Assembly (NCBI RefSeq): GCF_018446385.1
Contig: NC_055998.1
Location: 69,558,744 to 69,622,743, forward strand
From: Zingiber officinale
Lineage: Eukaryota; Streptophyta; Magnoliopsida; Zingiberales; Zingiberaceae
Length of the DNA stretch: 64,000 nucleotides
Direction of reading: 5' to 3'
Under the pieces are notes generated by a model. It saw nothing but the letters and a program-made list of their open reading frames with translations. It searched no databases and had not been told where the DNA came from. The position numbers and the translations under genes are program-made. Of the stretch, positions 34,101-48,559 are shown piece by piece (position 1 is the first letter of the stretch; every line of letters starts with the position of its first letter).

Positions 34101-36343
34101 TACAGTGCTATGAACAAACTAATCAAACCACATCTATGATAACGCTAATTGCAGGAGAATAGTAACAACAGAATTTAAGAAATTGCAAATACCAAATAAA
34201 ATTAAGGAACAAAAGAACTAACTGCAAAGAAAATTACCTGAAAACCTCTATGATCCATACTTTCAGAACCATCATAATCCACAAAGATATGAAAAGAGGA
34301 ATTGGCTACTTCAGCCGCAATTTGTGTCATCAATTCAAGAACTCTCTTATCTAACAGCCGAGGCATCTTATGGACATCATATGGTACTAAGAATATGTGC
34401 CCATATTCCACAGGATTTGCCTTCAAAAAGAGATTAATTACGAATAAGAATATTTAATATAAGTTAATCCACAACCTTGGACGTGTGGACTACTCTAAAG
34501 AAGTGCCTTACATTTGCAATAACTAAAACTCCATCTTTAGGAAGGATAGATGATGAAACAAGTTCAGAACCCTCCTTTTCTCCAAAAGTCACACAAATTA
34601 GTAAATCCTCCCTGTGAGGTTTAACATCACTAAAGCAGTAAGGCCCACGGGCTTGAAAGCTTTTCTTCTCAAAGTCCATAAGGGTATTTAAGTTCCAATT
34701 TTCATTCAGCTGAGCAATGAACTTCTTTGCACCAGAAACTATCTGCAAAAAGCATCAAAAGCTATTCAATGGATCAATAATAAGACATTAAGCGCAACAA
34801 TCAGTTGGAAAAGGGACCTTCATTTGACAAGTGCTGACATCATATCTAAGATTTCCCTTCAAGGCATGATCCTCCCACTAGACGTTCATGGTTAGCATTT
34901 CAATAACTTAATATATATAAGGACTTATAGAAGTAGAAGAAAACAAGCTCACTTTGCAGATATACCTGAGAAAGGAGAAGAATGTCCAATAGACTATGAC
35001 TTCTTGCCTCAGAGCATGGCAAGTCACCTAAAACATCATCATCTTGAATAGATTTACCAAGATGATAGATATTCGTAATGCCTGAAAAATTCAAAATGAT
35101 TATAAGTCCTGAAAGAAGTATTTACTAGTTTAGTAACAAAAATAAATTCATGCAAAACATGTCAAACACAAACGTAGCCTACACAGGCTTTAGAGCCTTA
35201 ATTAAAATAGGCAGACTAATACATGCATGAAACTTACCATGTGGAAAATAATCAAAAGTATCTTGAAGTTTAATCAAGTTGGAACTACTATCTAATCAAA
35301 AACTTAATCAAAGAGCACAGTTTTTCTGTGTTAGTTAATCATTTTGACTAAACCTTGGCTAGTCATGCAGTCTATGTTTGTGTGAAAATCTTAACAGTTG
35401 CTAGGTTCATGTAACTCAGTGATGCCAGATACGTATTCTAAGTTGCATTTATTCATCCCTCCTTATCCTTTTATTTTGTTTTATGTTGTAATACTACAAT
35501 ATTTCATCCCTTTTGAGATGATTTTCTTGGCCTTGGCCAGTATTCAAGCAATCTTACTTGTCTAAGCTGATAGGAATAAATTTTACAGAAGCTGCAGTAT
35601 ACTTCAGTTAGTTAGATTTTTTAAAATGAAGACGTGCTTATGCAAGTAAATTATAAAGAAACAGATATCAAACAGAAAATTAGGAAAATCATATCAGCAA
35701 TGTCAAATTGGAACAGAACCACCAATTCGTGAAAACCAGATGTATGTAGTATGAAGTAAACAATTCACCATTTAGTGAAATCAGCATGTAAATCTTGTTC
35801 ATAAATATGTCAATTTCTATTCAAACAACAACTTCAGTAGCAATACCCAAATTAAAGTCAATTTTTTATCATAAAAAAACATTCATCACCTCCACTGACA
35901 CTAGAAAAATGATTAAAATAAAGAAAACATAGGGGAATTCTGGGAGTGTAAAAAAACATATGAAGCAGGTTACATACTAATTTCTACAATAATAATTGTA
36001 AAACGATCCAGACTTAATATTATTGAGGCTCTGCTTATGCCTTCAATTTTCTTATACTGTTCCAACATAAACTACTCAGTTGTATCCAAAGTGTAACAAA
36101 ATTTCCTAGAATATAAATAACAAATTCCCAATTAGAGGGCGGAGTTTATCCTAAATTACAAATGACAGATCAAAGCAAAAGAAAAGAAAGAACGCAAAAA
36201 TGGGTGGAAGTAATTAATGCATGAAGAAGTTAGTTGAGTGAAAACAACTAACAATTAGGCACTTGATGACTTTTACACCGCTCGGTTCTCGTGCTCTCCC
36301 GTTGAAGCGTACATTCACTTTCAACATGCCCAACTGGGGCCAT
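31120..36343 (-). CDS. GDP-L-galactose phosphorylase (VTC2/GGP)-like protein, probably catalytically dead
   Basis: Seven coding exons on the minus strand with GT-AG borders: 36253-36343, 34966-35081, 34818-34877, 34512-34742, 34238-34420, 31493-31744, 31120-31314. They join in frame to about 375 residues. Similarity to plant VTC2 runs throughout: W-E-D-H-A-L-x-G-N-L-R-Y-D-V, F-I-A-Q-L-N-E-N, N-P-V-E-Y-G-H-I-F-L-V-P, I-S-D-C-G-K-K-V-F-L-F-P-Q and S-A-W-E-C-G-G-Y. VTC2 makes L-galactose-1-phosphate from GDP-L-galactose, the committed step to ascorbate. Its HIT motif H-x-H-x-Q is H-R-G-F-Q here (residues 223-227, Gly codon 34244-34246), so the nucleophilic His is Gly. The protein is shorter than VTC2 (~440). 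The name is firm at family level; function is unknown, perhaps regulatory. Confidence 0.87.
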
Positions 36344-37110
36344 AACCGTCCTGCTAGAAAAGCTTAACCAGAACTAAATATCAGAAACTACACACTAAGA
36401 TATAGTGCAGATCAGATTGCCCGCCACCAGCAAGGAACGTAAGATCCGAAGGATGCCCCCCAGCTGAAGGTAGGGCACCCCTGCCGCCGTGGAAAGAAGG
36501 GGAGGCAAGCAAAAACTTAGGAAAGTGCTGAAAGCATGGTCTTCCCCTACGATCTAAAGGACGGTATTCTTTTCTCGGAGCCGTGGTTGAATTAATGAAG
36601 CCAGCCCTCCTAGGACTAGCAATTTTCCGGCCGCGCGAACGAAATCTCAATCATCCACCAGCAGACGTAAGAGATCAATCGCCCATCAACTACCACTGCA
36701 TAAAAAAGAATCAAATATCAAAATTCCATAAACACGATCAAAACCCGGAGAAGAAACAACGTCGACGAATACAAACTAGTAAAAACGACTTCACACACAA
36801 GATCCACACCAAAATATGGAATCGAAGAAAAAAACTCTAATAAATTCACGCTCCCTTAATAAATAGCTAAAAATAGGTGGTTTCCACCGGAACGACGCCG
36901 AAATCAAAACCCTATACGAAATCGCAGCGCAGGGGCTCCCCGGAAGAGAACCCAATCGAGGGAAATACGAGGCAGAAATAGAAGAAAGTCGAAGGGAGAC
37001 GGCGGCACCTGGGCTAGGATTTCGCAGGAAGCGATGCGAGTCGAGGCGACGGATGGCAATTGGGATTTGGGAACGAAAGAAGGTCGCTGGAGACGACAAC
37101 GGATGGTGGA
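36253..37110 (-). promoter_or_regulatory. 5' UTR with leader intron and TATA box of the GGP-like gene
   Basis: A likely non-coding first exon runs from about 37110 to 37009 and ends CAG|GTGCC. The next exon begins after TTTTCTAG at 36353 and reaches the ATG ten bases later. A TATA box (minus CTATAAATA, 37137-37145) sits about 30 bases before the inferred start site. The exact transcript start cannot be read from sequence. Confidence 0.5.
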
Positions 37111-37851
37111 GTTTGAACGATCGTGACATCACCGCATATTTATAGATAGCTGTGCAAGTTAGATCAGAAATGGAGGAAGGATTGTTTTTTCCTTCCTACT
37201 CAAAAACATATCTGTCAGACTCTTGGACAATGGAGTGGGGCAACAGCGTGAGTCAAGTCAGGTTGGGAGTATGAATTTGGGTAAGGGTTGTTTTCTCCAA
37301 GCAAAGTGCACCTAAAATGCTGGAAGAACCATACGTCATTATTTATCTTGCTCCTATTGGCTAGACAGAGTAGACCCTCTCGCCCTCGTCAACGCCAAGA
37401 CCATTCTTAGTTATCGAATAATACACTAGTTTATGTTCTTTAAAAAAATATAAGATTATTTATAAATATATAATAAAAATAGTTTATTTAAACAAAAATA
37501 TAGAAAAACCAAATGTACTAAGATTGAACTTGAGTCCAAACCTGCAAGAGTCGGACGGTCCAAAATAGAGGTTGAATATAATTAAGACACGTTAGACATT
37601 ACTTAGGAATTGGCAGATTTGAAAGTTTCTCTAATTAATCAGAATACAAGAATTCATGAACTTGAAGTACAAATTGATCCCCAAATAACAACGGAGAGCA
37701 CAATATTTGATTTAGCTACACTTAAACCTTATTCCTTCCCACATCAAAGGGTCTCTCTCATAAATCTAGAAAATTAATTTGCTAATAGACGAAATATGTG
37801 TTCCTATGTTTTAGGCAACAATCAGAATTTGACTGGGGGCCTTAACTTTGC

Positions 37852-40800
37852 CTAGTAAACCTCAACGTGCCATTGTTTGTTCTTCTTCAGCTGGGAGAGC
37901 TTGGCCTCCCAACTCTCGCCTCTCTGCTCCGCTACTCTCTTTAGTGTATCTTGAATTCCAGGCATCATTCCCTTCAAACCACAGAAGTAGATGTGCGCGC
38001 CTTTGTCTAAAAGCTTGAAGATTTCATCACTGTATTCCTCAATCTTGTCTTGAACGTACATCTTTCCACCACTCTTGTTCTTCTGCTCCCTGCTGAGTGC
38101 CTTGTCATACCTAACAAAAAAGTACCGATGATTTAGGAAAGACGTAAAGAATTGGAGTTAATTGAATGGATATACAAAGGGAATGGTTCAGCTACCTGAA
38201 GTTATCGGGGTAGATTTTAAGATAGCTGTTGAACTCCTCATCATAGAGAAGGCTGTCAGAGTTTGCAACCCCCAAGAAGAGCCATGACAGGCCACCAAAC
38301 TTATACGAGGAAGTTACATCCTCCATGAACATGCGGCGAAGGTATCCACGGAAAGGAGCAACTCCGGTCCCTGTAGCTATCATGATATGAGTTGCATTTG
38401 GGTTATCTTCTGGCAGCAGCATGATTTTTCCAGAGGGTCCTGCAATTGTTCATAAACAATAATAAATATGGAGAATTAGTGGAGTGGGTCCTTCCATCGA
38501 CTGCTCCGTATAGCCAAGTTAAAGTACTGAACTACACAATTCTGCTAATACAGATCCTCATGGCAACAATTTACTTCGAAAAACAAGTGGAGCTCAAAGT
38601 AGATCATATACTTTCTGCATTCTGTTAAGATAATAATCACAACATAACTCTGACACAATAGCTGAACTGGTGACCTTTGTGTCAAGCTTGCAGTTACAAA
38701 TTTATTCTCAAAGGCATATATGGAGTCGTTTGTGTCGTGGTCCATTAAAAGATATCAAGAAGCTGTAGCTAAACTAGGGATGGGCATGTGTAGCTAGGGA
38801 TGACAATAAGTCGGGTTTAACCTGGCCCCGTATTAAACCCGTCCCGTTCGGGGAGGATTTAAACCCGGTCAAATGGGTTATAGGGCAAGTTTAAACCCGC
38901 TAACCGGATTTAGAAGCGGATTCGGGACGGATTACGAGTTTCAATGAACCTGCCCCGAACCCGCCCTGTATATATATATATATATATATATATTGGTGGG
39001 TCCAACCCACCGGGGTTGGAACAAGTTTGGGGTGGGGCGGATTGAAAAAGTAGACGGAGCGGGTCCGGGTTCGGGTTCATTTTTTCTGGCAGGGCGGGTT
39101 CTCCTATGTGTAGCCCTAAACCAGTAAATTGAACAGAACCAAAACGACAAATACAATTGCTCACTTTTCCAATTTAGTTTGGAGTTGGAAAGTAGCCCAT
39201 CTTTTCAAGTTTGGTTCCATTATGATTTAGAGTTTTGGTGAAACTAATAAAATTGAATCTAAGTGATTAATAATTATATAAATATATTATTATATATTTT
39301 AATCCACAATTATCCTAATATTTAGTACATATCACCGTTTATATTCTTTTTATAGGATGATAAATAGACAGTATAATGATTATTAGTTACTAATAAAATA
39401 ACATATTGTTTAGTAACTTTGTAGTTACTATGTAGTTAGTTTGTGATTTTTTTTTAATAAAATTTCAGTTTAATCCTTACTGAAAATTGGGTTGATTTTG
39501 CTTTCAACACAAACCGTTTGGTTTCTGGATGGTTCTGGAATGATTGTTTCAAACTCAAATAAACCTATGAAACTGGTAAACCGAACCATGCTCTCAACCC
39601 ATAAGCTAAACTATAAGTGATCAAATCATACCTGTTAGCTGAATCTTGTCCCCTGGCTTTGAATCACAGAGAAAATTACTGCAGATACCCTTCTTAGAAG
39701 GGTCCTCCTTCCCAGTCTCGGGATCATAATAAACAGCTCTTCTGACACATAAGCTGGCTGTCTTTCCATCAAATGAGTCACCGTATCTAGTTGATGCAAT
39801 TGAATAGAGTCGGACATTGTGAGGATTCCCTGGCTTCTTCGGGTTCTCACCCTGAGGAAACAAATAGATAGATAAAAGACAAAAATTTCATAACCGCAAA
39901 AAAGGCTAATGTCTTCATTTGGATTAAAAGAGCTAAAAAACAAATGAACAACCACAGAAATCCAAGGGCTTTTTGACTATCAGAAGAAAACACGAATTCA
40001 CTTCAACAGGCACCTTAACATTTGTGGACTTACTTCTAACATGAAACCTTCAAATGATCATTTTTGCATAACTCATGCCAGATTTGTCTAAAGAGTAAAA
40101 CATGATAACTAATCAGGTAAAAGTCCAATTTAATAAGCACGTGGACGAAAATCTAATTACAAGGCGCATCGTGGTCATTACCACCCAATTTGTTGCCAAT
40201 TAACTGTGTTTGCTATTTAAGAGGAGGGATCCAAAATTAAGCCGAGTGTGTGGTCATAAATCAGTCCATCAAGAGGTATCTTGCATTCACTTATATTAGT
40301 TGATCGCTAACATAATCACTGATGACTTGTATTTGAAAACAATGAAGTAATGAGCATTTATCAAAGGCAAAATCAAAATAAGGAAAGAATCAATTAAAAA
40401 ATCTTGAGGAAAATTGTAACAAAGACAAACATTTAACTGTGAATTGTATTCTACCTACAGAAGGCTTGAAAGAACATTTAACAGGTTTATTTAATACAGT
40501 CTCATGAAATTTGAGTACCAAAAATACCACTTACAGGAGGGATAACACCATAGCTTTGACCTTCCCAATAAGGCACGTTGCCTCCATGATCAATCACAAT
40601 ATGGCATGTCTCACCAGGTGCATTTGGGCCCACCAGCCTCTCAACTGAAACAATCGTTGCAGTGGTGTATGGTTCCTTGGGCTTATATAGATTAAGAGGC
40701 GGCTCTTTAGCATTCTCAAGTTCCAAGGGCTGAACTGGGACTTTGTTTTTGACAGTTTGTTGGACAGACATTGATACAACTTTGCATCGATATGTGGATG

Positions 40801-41717
40801 CTGTCCTGCTTTTTAAGCATACTGATGTTAATGGCATCCATAATTTATTGTTGAAGCTAAGACTGTTCTGAACCTGAATGAGTGAAACAAGTCTGTTTAG
40901 TTGACAAAGCAAAGTCAACTGAACATCAAAATATATAAGATTGAATCATCAAATATCAAGCTACTTTAAGACATTGAGTCATATAGAGACACAAGTTATT
41001 TGTTACTCGCTACAAACAAATTCACAAAAGAATTCTCTTTATTTCAAGATGTGAACAACCACGAAGCAGCACAAGAATGCAGGTATCCCAAATTAGATAT
41101 GCTCAAAAGAATTCACGAAACTGATGCTACTAAATGTTAACCAAGAAACATCTGCTAACGACCTGATAAGGTAGAAATGAAACTGAACAATCAATATAAC
41201 AAATAAAGAAAGCAAAAAATGCCAGCTTGATAAGTACAAGCAAGAAACTTCATTTTCAACAAGATACTCATTAAATTTGGGTACAAAGTTAAATGCTTAA
41301 AATTTCCCGACAAAGTTTCAATTCCAGTCCAATCAAACAAGCCATCTAAGCAACGGACACTACAATTTATCTCACATTTGAAAAGTAGATTTGGATATTA
41401 CAATTATCCAACTAAGCAACGGGCATAAATAACCACGAAACCAGTAAAAAGAAATCAATCTACTTAAGTAACATTAATCTTGACAGCAATCTAGTTTCAC
41501 CTTCAATCCCGCCTTCCTCAGCGATGCATCCGGCGCAACAGATGCAGAGACGGATGCCTGCCAAAGAGTCAACCCATCAGACACTACGCCAACTCTAAAA
41601 ACCGAACGCAACCAAAGCAGTCAAAAACTTGAAGGAGATGAAAGCCTAAGCATCTGCGGATGAAAAAGCAAAACCAAGAAGAAGATCGCATACCATAGCT
41701 CCTAGAGCGTGCGCCAT
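37852..41717 (-). CDS. Ferredoxin-NADP reductase, root-type, plastid
   Basis: Six exons on the minus strand: 41694-41717, 41501-41557, 40535-40873, 39632-39851, 38196-38439, 37852-38110. All borders are GT-AG, total 380 residues, the usual length. The first ~65 residues are a Ser/Ala-rich plastid transit peptide. FAD binding: R-L-Y-S-I-A-S-T and [12 protein letters not shown] binding: [11 protein letters not shown], then S-R-E-Q-K-N and the C-terminal E-V-Y whose Tyr stacks on flavin. The [11 protein letters not shown] and P-Y-W-E-G-Q-S-Y-G segments match root isoforms, which pass electrons from NADPH to ferredoxin for nitrite and sulfite reduction in non-green plastids. Intron 4 contains a 311-base insertion (38795-39105). 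The frame is intact and probably functional. Confidence 0.95.
38795..39105. mobile_element. Small insertion in FNR intron 4 flanked by 9-base repeats
   Basis: A 311-base segment rich in CGGGTT and AAACCCG blocks, with a TA microsatellite (38969-38993). It is flanked by ATGTGTAGC at 38786-38794 and 39106-39114. A 9-base duplication fits a Mutator-like or SINE-type insertion; no clear terminal inverted repeat is visible. Confidence 0.55.
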
Positions 41718-41805
41718 CGTTGCGAGATCTGTGGAGATCGTCTCCAATTGCTCGGGGAAGCAGAAGGGCGAGGCGGCGAAGAGGGAAGCAGCCCTCGTTA
41801 CCCGT

Positions 41806-41814
41806 TATTAAATA
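41806..41814 (-). promoter_or_regulatory. Possible TATA box of FNR
   Basis: The minus strand TATTTAATA lies about 90 bases before the ATG, leaving a plausible 5' UTR of 60 bases. Position and sequence are the only support. Confidence 0.4.
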
Positions 41815-41819
41815 CTTAG

Positions 41820-43100
41820 ATTGTGAAATGTTGGAAATCATTCATGGAAACCCCTCGCCTATGAACAAATTACAGAGCAGTTCTATTCTGCTTACCTTCT
41901 TATGATGGAAAACTTTACTATTAGAGATACCTTTTTGTAAGAATTACAAACAGGTTTTTTAGGCCTTGCAAAGCAGTCTTCACTTTTTCTAATTAACTTC
42001 TTAATAATCTGATCATATAGCAATAGTTAGAAAATTTGGCATCTAAATAATCAACGTATGGGCATTAAGCTATTACATAAAATCATTTTTTTTTAAAAAT
42101 TATCTGGTCTAATAATACAATATACAAAGGCAAACTTCGAGGGTCAAGCTGCAATAAAGAGGTGTTGATTTAAGAAAATAAAGAAAAAGGAGAGACTTTC
42201 TGAAAAAGTGACTTCCTACGGCAGTGGCGTGAGTCGTCGGGCGTTGCCTCGTGGACTTTCCTTCTGCCCCCGCAAACTTTGAATAATAGAGATAAGTAGA
42301 CGACAAAATGGGAGAATTTTGGAATATTAAAGGATGGCATTAGAGCCACGGCACCATCTATATTTTAATCAAAAATGAAGATTGTGATTACTTAGGAAGA
42401 ACGAAGGGGAGGGAAAAAAAGAGAGGCATTATGATCCTTTCAGAGAGGGTAAACACGGTTACACAGATCAAAGGAAGCAAAACATGAATCAATTTGCTTA
42501 ATTCTTGCGCTGAATCAGAACGAAGATAAGAGAGAGAGAAAAAAAACTTCTTTTTTCTCCATAATTTTCGATGTTCCAATGTAGATGAAAGAAAGTAACT
42601 GAAAATTTAGGATAGCTATCTTTATGGTTGGACATGAAAGAGGTCTGAATATTATACTTGATTCAGATTAATGGTATGGGGTCTTTCGCGGTCAGGCCTT
42701 TGATCGATCATTTTCCAGTTTGTTTTCTAACACATCAGTAGATTGTGTCAAACGAAGACTAATCGGTGTATGACCGAGATCTTTGCTGCAGTTGAAGTGA
42801 AAATTTTGAAGCTCAAAACGCCGAAAATCATCACTGTTTTGCTGTCGACGGCGGCCGGCGAAAGGAAGGAGAGATGGCGAAGATCACCGGGAGCTTTCCG
42901 AGATCACTGATGGAAGAGCCATTGTGATAGAAGGCCTACAGTTCTCGCCTTTTGTCGCAGGGAGATAGACATCGTGATAGAAACACATGTGCTCTCTCCT
43001 GCAGTCGCCGGTGGTCGGCGACAGAAACGGGGGATGAACAAGATCACCGGGAGCTTCCGCGACAATTGATTGCGGTTGAACACTCCCGAGATCGTCAAAA
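41820..43100. other. Intergenic region between divergent FNR and eS12 genes
   Basis: About 1.3 kb separating the two start regions. Short frames occur (42109-42306, 42388-42579, 42884-43164) with no recognised domain. The stretch presumably holds the regulatory DNA of both genes. No repeat with borders was found. Confidence 0.5.
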
Positions 43101-43244
43101 GCCCAACCTTTGAGACAGAAACGGCCCAATTATGATCATCGTGATGACGACAGAAGAGTTCCATGAATCGACGGTATAGATTTCCCGTTCCCTTATTATA
43201 TAAATCTCTCGTTACCCTGATTCGTAGTCATCGCCTAAACCCTT
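43101..43244 (+). promoter_or_regulatory. eS12 promoter: site II-like motifs, TATA box, telo-box-like motif
   Basis: GCCCAA (43101-43106) and GGCCCAA (43123-43129) are reverse forms of the TGGGCY site II element typical of plant ribosomal protein promoters. A TATA box (ATTATATAAA, 43194-43203) and a telo-box-like AAACCCTT (43237-43244) follow, then the ATG at 43328. The arrangement fits a translation-apparatus gene. Confidence 0.55.
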
Positions 43245-43327
43245 GGACCGGTCCGCCGCGGGTGTTCTCCGTTGCTCCCTCGTCCTCGTTCACAGTCGAT
43301 CCGTCGCCTTCAAGTTCATCGAACACA

Positions 43328-45549
<2,222 letters not shown>

Positions 45550-46145
45550 AGTATGGAAGTTTTTTAGTTCTAGTCGGTGATCATTAAGGTGTCATGAGAG
45601 CTTTTAAGTGTTGAGATCATTTAAACATGAGGAATTTAGGGTTTGTGGTTGAATGTTTTCATTCTTGTTCTCGAACGAATTTTGTGATTATTTTGCTGGA
45701 TCATATTGGCTTAATTAATGGCATTTGGTATTTGCTATAGTATATGAGATGTCACTGTTTGGCATTACACCAAATAGAGAAAACTGTTTAGTTATGATAT
45801 TAATTAATGACCTGATTTATTATGGTATCTCTGAACTATTTAAGACGAATTGAACCTAAATATTCGATTATTTATGTTATTTTGTTTTATTGAAATTGAA
45901 TTATGTTATTATTTATTTATTTAAAATATTTTAATGTGAGTGGAGTTTTAACCTTTAATTATAATAAAAAAACCTATTTTAATGTAATTATATGAGATAC
46001 TTTATTTTATTTAATTATTTGCGGAGATATTAATAAAAGGGCGTGGGTGTTACATGATGTGGCATGACATGGACACTGATTACATTCTGAATGAACGGGT
46101 GGTCCCAGTTATGACTATCTATATAGAGGATAAATATTAGGGTAT
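45550..46145. other. 3' UTR and downstream of eS12
   Basis: AT-rich 600 bases after the stop. The first ~180 are probably 3' UTR. No other gene or bordered repeat is seen. Confidence 0.5.
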
Positions 46146-46152
46146 TACTAAA

Positions 46153-46283
46153 TGGTCAGAATCTGGTCAGTTATATATGTATGAGTATTTTAGTAAGTTC
46201 ATATGGACATATTAATTATATGCATGTACATGTATGCATTTTAATTGGGAGATAGAGATTTCTAGCTGGCCAGATTCTGGCCA
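46153..46283. mobile_element. Small inverted-repeat element (MITE-like)
   Basis: TGGTCAGAATCTGGTCAG at the left and CTGGCCAGATTCTGGCCA at the right form inverted ends of about 20 bases around an AT-rich 90-base core. There is no coding capacity and no target duplication I can define. Confidence 0.4.
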
Positions 46284-46424
46284 GCAAGATTTACTCTAAA
46301 TATTAAGTATCTGAATAGACGTTAAAATTCATATTCTTTCGGTGTACCCTTCTAGATAATCTTTATGTGTTGGGCGCTTAATGTACATGCTAATAAATCT
46401 CTCTCTTTATAAATATAGGTTTGT

Positions 46425-46530
46425 TATGTTGGGTAACACGCATAAGTGCCTCTCACGGGGGGAGGAGCTTCTGATCACAATGTCTTCGCGCGTGAGAGGC
46501 GCCCACGCATGTTGCCCAGCACAATAAAGC
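46425..46530. other. Long imperfect hairpin
   Basis: The left arm GGGTAACACGCATAAGTGCC / TCTCAC and the right arm GTGAGAGGCG / CCCACGCATGTTGCCCAGC pair over about 31 bases with six mismatches. Every mismatch is a transition, and there is a 35-base loop. A TATA-like TTTATAAATATA lies 10-20 bases upstream (46407-46418). It may be a decayed fold-back or a small-RNA precursor. Confidence 0.5.
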
Positions 46531-46559
46531 ATTATATATGAATCTTGATTGAGACTTGC

Positions 46560-48550
46560 GGAGATGACGGTTGGGCACAGTAGATCAATGATTGACCGTC
46601 AGAAGACCTTTCTCTTCAAAAGAAGCTTCTCCTTCGATCTTGCGCATAAGGAGACGATATAACAAAACGTCAGTGCCTAAAAACTAGGGGGAGTCCCTGG
46701 CAAAGGCCCTTCGACGCTCAAGTCAATCTTAATTCGAACGAAAGGATGCAGAACAGTCAGAACGTATGCGTTAGAGTAGAGTTGCAGATGTAAGTGAACG
46801 TACCTTTATCACGGAGAGGACTCCCCTTTTATATACCACCTCACATAACCTTCGCGATTATGAGGTGGTTAAAATGTGTTAGAGTTTGTTTAGCAATTCA
46901 TCATAATTGTCCAAAGAATCTTTATCTTACTCACATATATACTCTTTTTGTCGTTTACAACTTCAGTTATTATCGAAGTTGTCGAAAGAATATGATGTTA
47001 TTATTGATCTGTTGATGGGAGACATAATGGTCCTTGAAGAAGTTCCCAGAAGAATATTCTCTAACACAAAGTTATTATTATGACAGGTTGAACATGATTC
47101 GTCCAGTCCTTAAGCTGGTCACCCTGTTGAGATGTTGTTGTTGATTGAATATAACCTGACCAGTCCTTAAGTTGGCTGCGTTGTTAGGATGATGTTGTTG
47201 GTTGAATATGTTTCGAACGGTTTTTAAGCCGGCTGTCCTGTTCCTGCCCTATTGAGACGTTCAGTTGCATTCTACATAAATTGCTTTGTCGTGTGTTATA
47301 CTGCATGTATTTCGGTCGATCCTTAATTCCACCGCCTTGTTATGCTGCTATTCGCTGAGTACATTTGGCCAGTCTTTAAGTTGCTCTGTTATATTTTACG
47401 CACCCTTAAGACATTCGTTTGAGAGTGATATAATGTCTTAGTCATGTTGGAAATCCGCTCAAGAAATAATATAGTGCCTTATGCTTCCTAGAAGTCCTTC
47501 TAATAACATATGTTTTGCTAAAATCCTGCCCGGGTGGTAATATGAGGAGAGGTGTTGCAGGTCCGGTCGTCCTCTTCCTGCTCGGCATATAATGGGCTAC
47601 CGAGAGATGCAACTATGTTCTGAAAAGTTTGGTTAGTATATTGAGCTGAACTACGTTGTGTCATTGCCCAATCAGACTTTTATATGGCCAGGGTATGTAT
47701 ACTCGCCCGACTTTGAGACTGTACAGATGCACATGCACATTGTCACTTATGATTGATATGTTGTGGAGTAAGTCAGTCATTCTGACCAATATGTAAGGCC
47801 GACCGGCCTTAAGCTTGACCACCTTAAGATCTGACTGCCCTTGAGACACTAGACTTCCCGGTTCGCTCGGCTTCAGGGTTGATCATCTTTCCCCGATCAG
47901 ATTATAACTCAGTCTAATGGAATCTAAGAAGTTTGGCACTAGGCGATTTAATCAAAGCCGGATGAGGGGATTTTACTCTTTCTTGAGTATGACTGTCACC
48001 TTACATTAACTTTGACCGCTTCATCACTTGGACTTTGACTGACACGTTACCTTGACTCCTACTACCGTGTTAGCTTCCGGGTCCTCTCATTATAACCCGT
48101 ATCACTAGCCTTCTCTTCAAGTCTAGTCGAAGGAGGTATAGCCGACTGATTGGACCTAAGTCTTATTCTTGCTCACCCGCTCGACCTTTTTGCAGAACTG
48201 TTTGGTGATTCGCTCTTCCCTTTTTACCTTAAGGACTTAGCATTTATTTCAAAAACTGCTTGTTCGCAACCGGTTCCTTTAAGCAAGGTTACCAAGGACA
48301 TGCAGAGGGGTTCATGGTCAGAGGAATAATGTGGTTGTCACCTCCATTATAAATGTCCGTTTATGGGTTAGTGCCATTTGGTATTTTTCGAAATGACTTC
48401 TAACGCACGCTATTCTGTATGACTTAACGACACAACTTTTTGTAGTTCAACTGTGCACCAAAGCGCATGCCATTTCGATCAAGTGGTCGCCATTAAGCTA
48501 GTTTTTATAAAAACCCTAAGCGCTCGATACATTTAGTACTACACACTTCA
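46560..48550 (+). repeat. Decayed LTR-like region of a Gypsy-type element
   Basis: About 2 kb without a convincing frame. It contains the block GGGGGAGTCCCTGGC...CTTCGACGCTCAAGTCA, familiar from monocot Tat/Ogre-type LTRs. At 47090-47400 there are several imperfect repeats of ~70 bases built on CCAGTCCTTAAGTTGGC. Borders cannot be set. Confidence 0.45.
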
Positions 48551-48559
48551 TTTTCTTTG

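Noticed and set aside
36253..37110. A regulatory upstream frame like that in the VTC2 leader
   Set aside because: No conserved upstream peptide could be recognised in the leader exons, and the transcript start is unknown.
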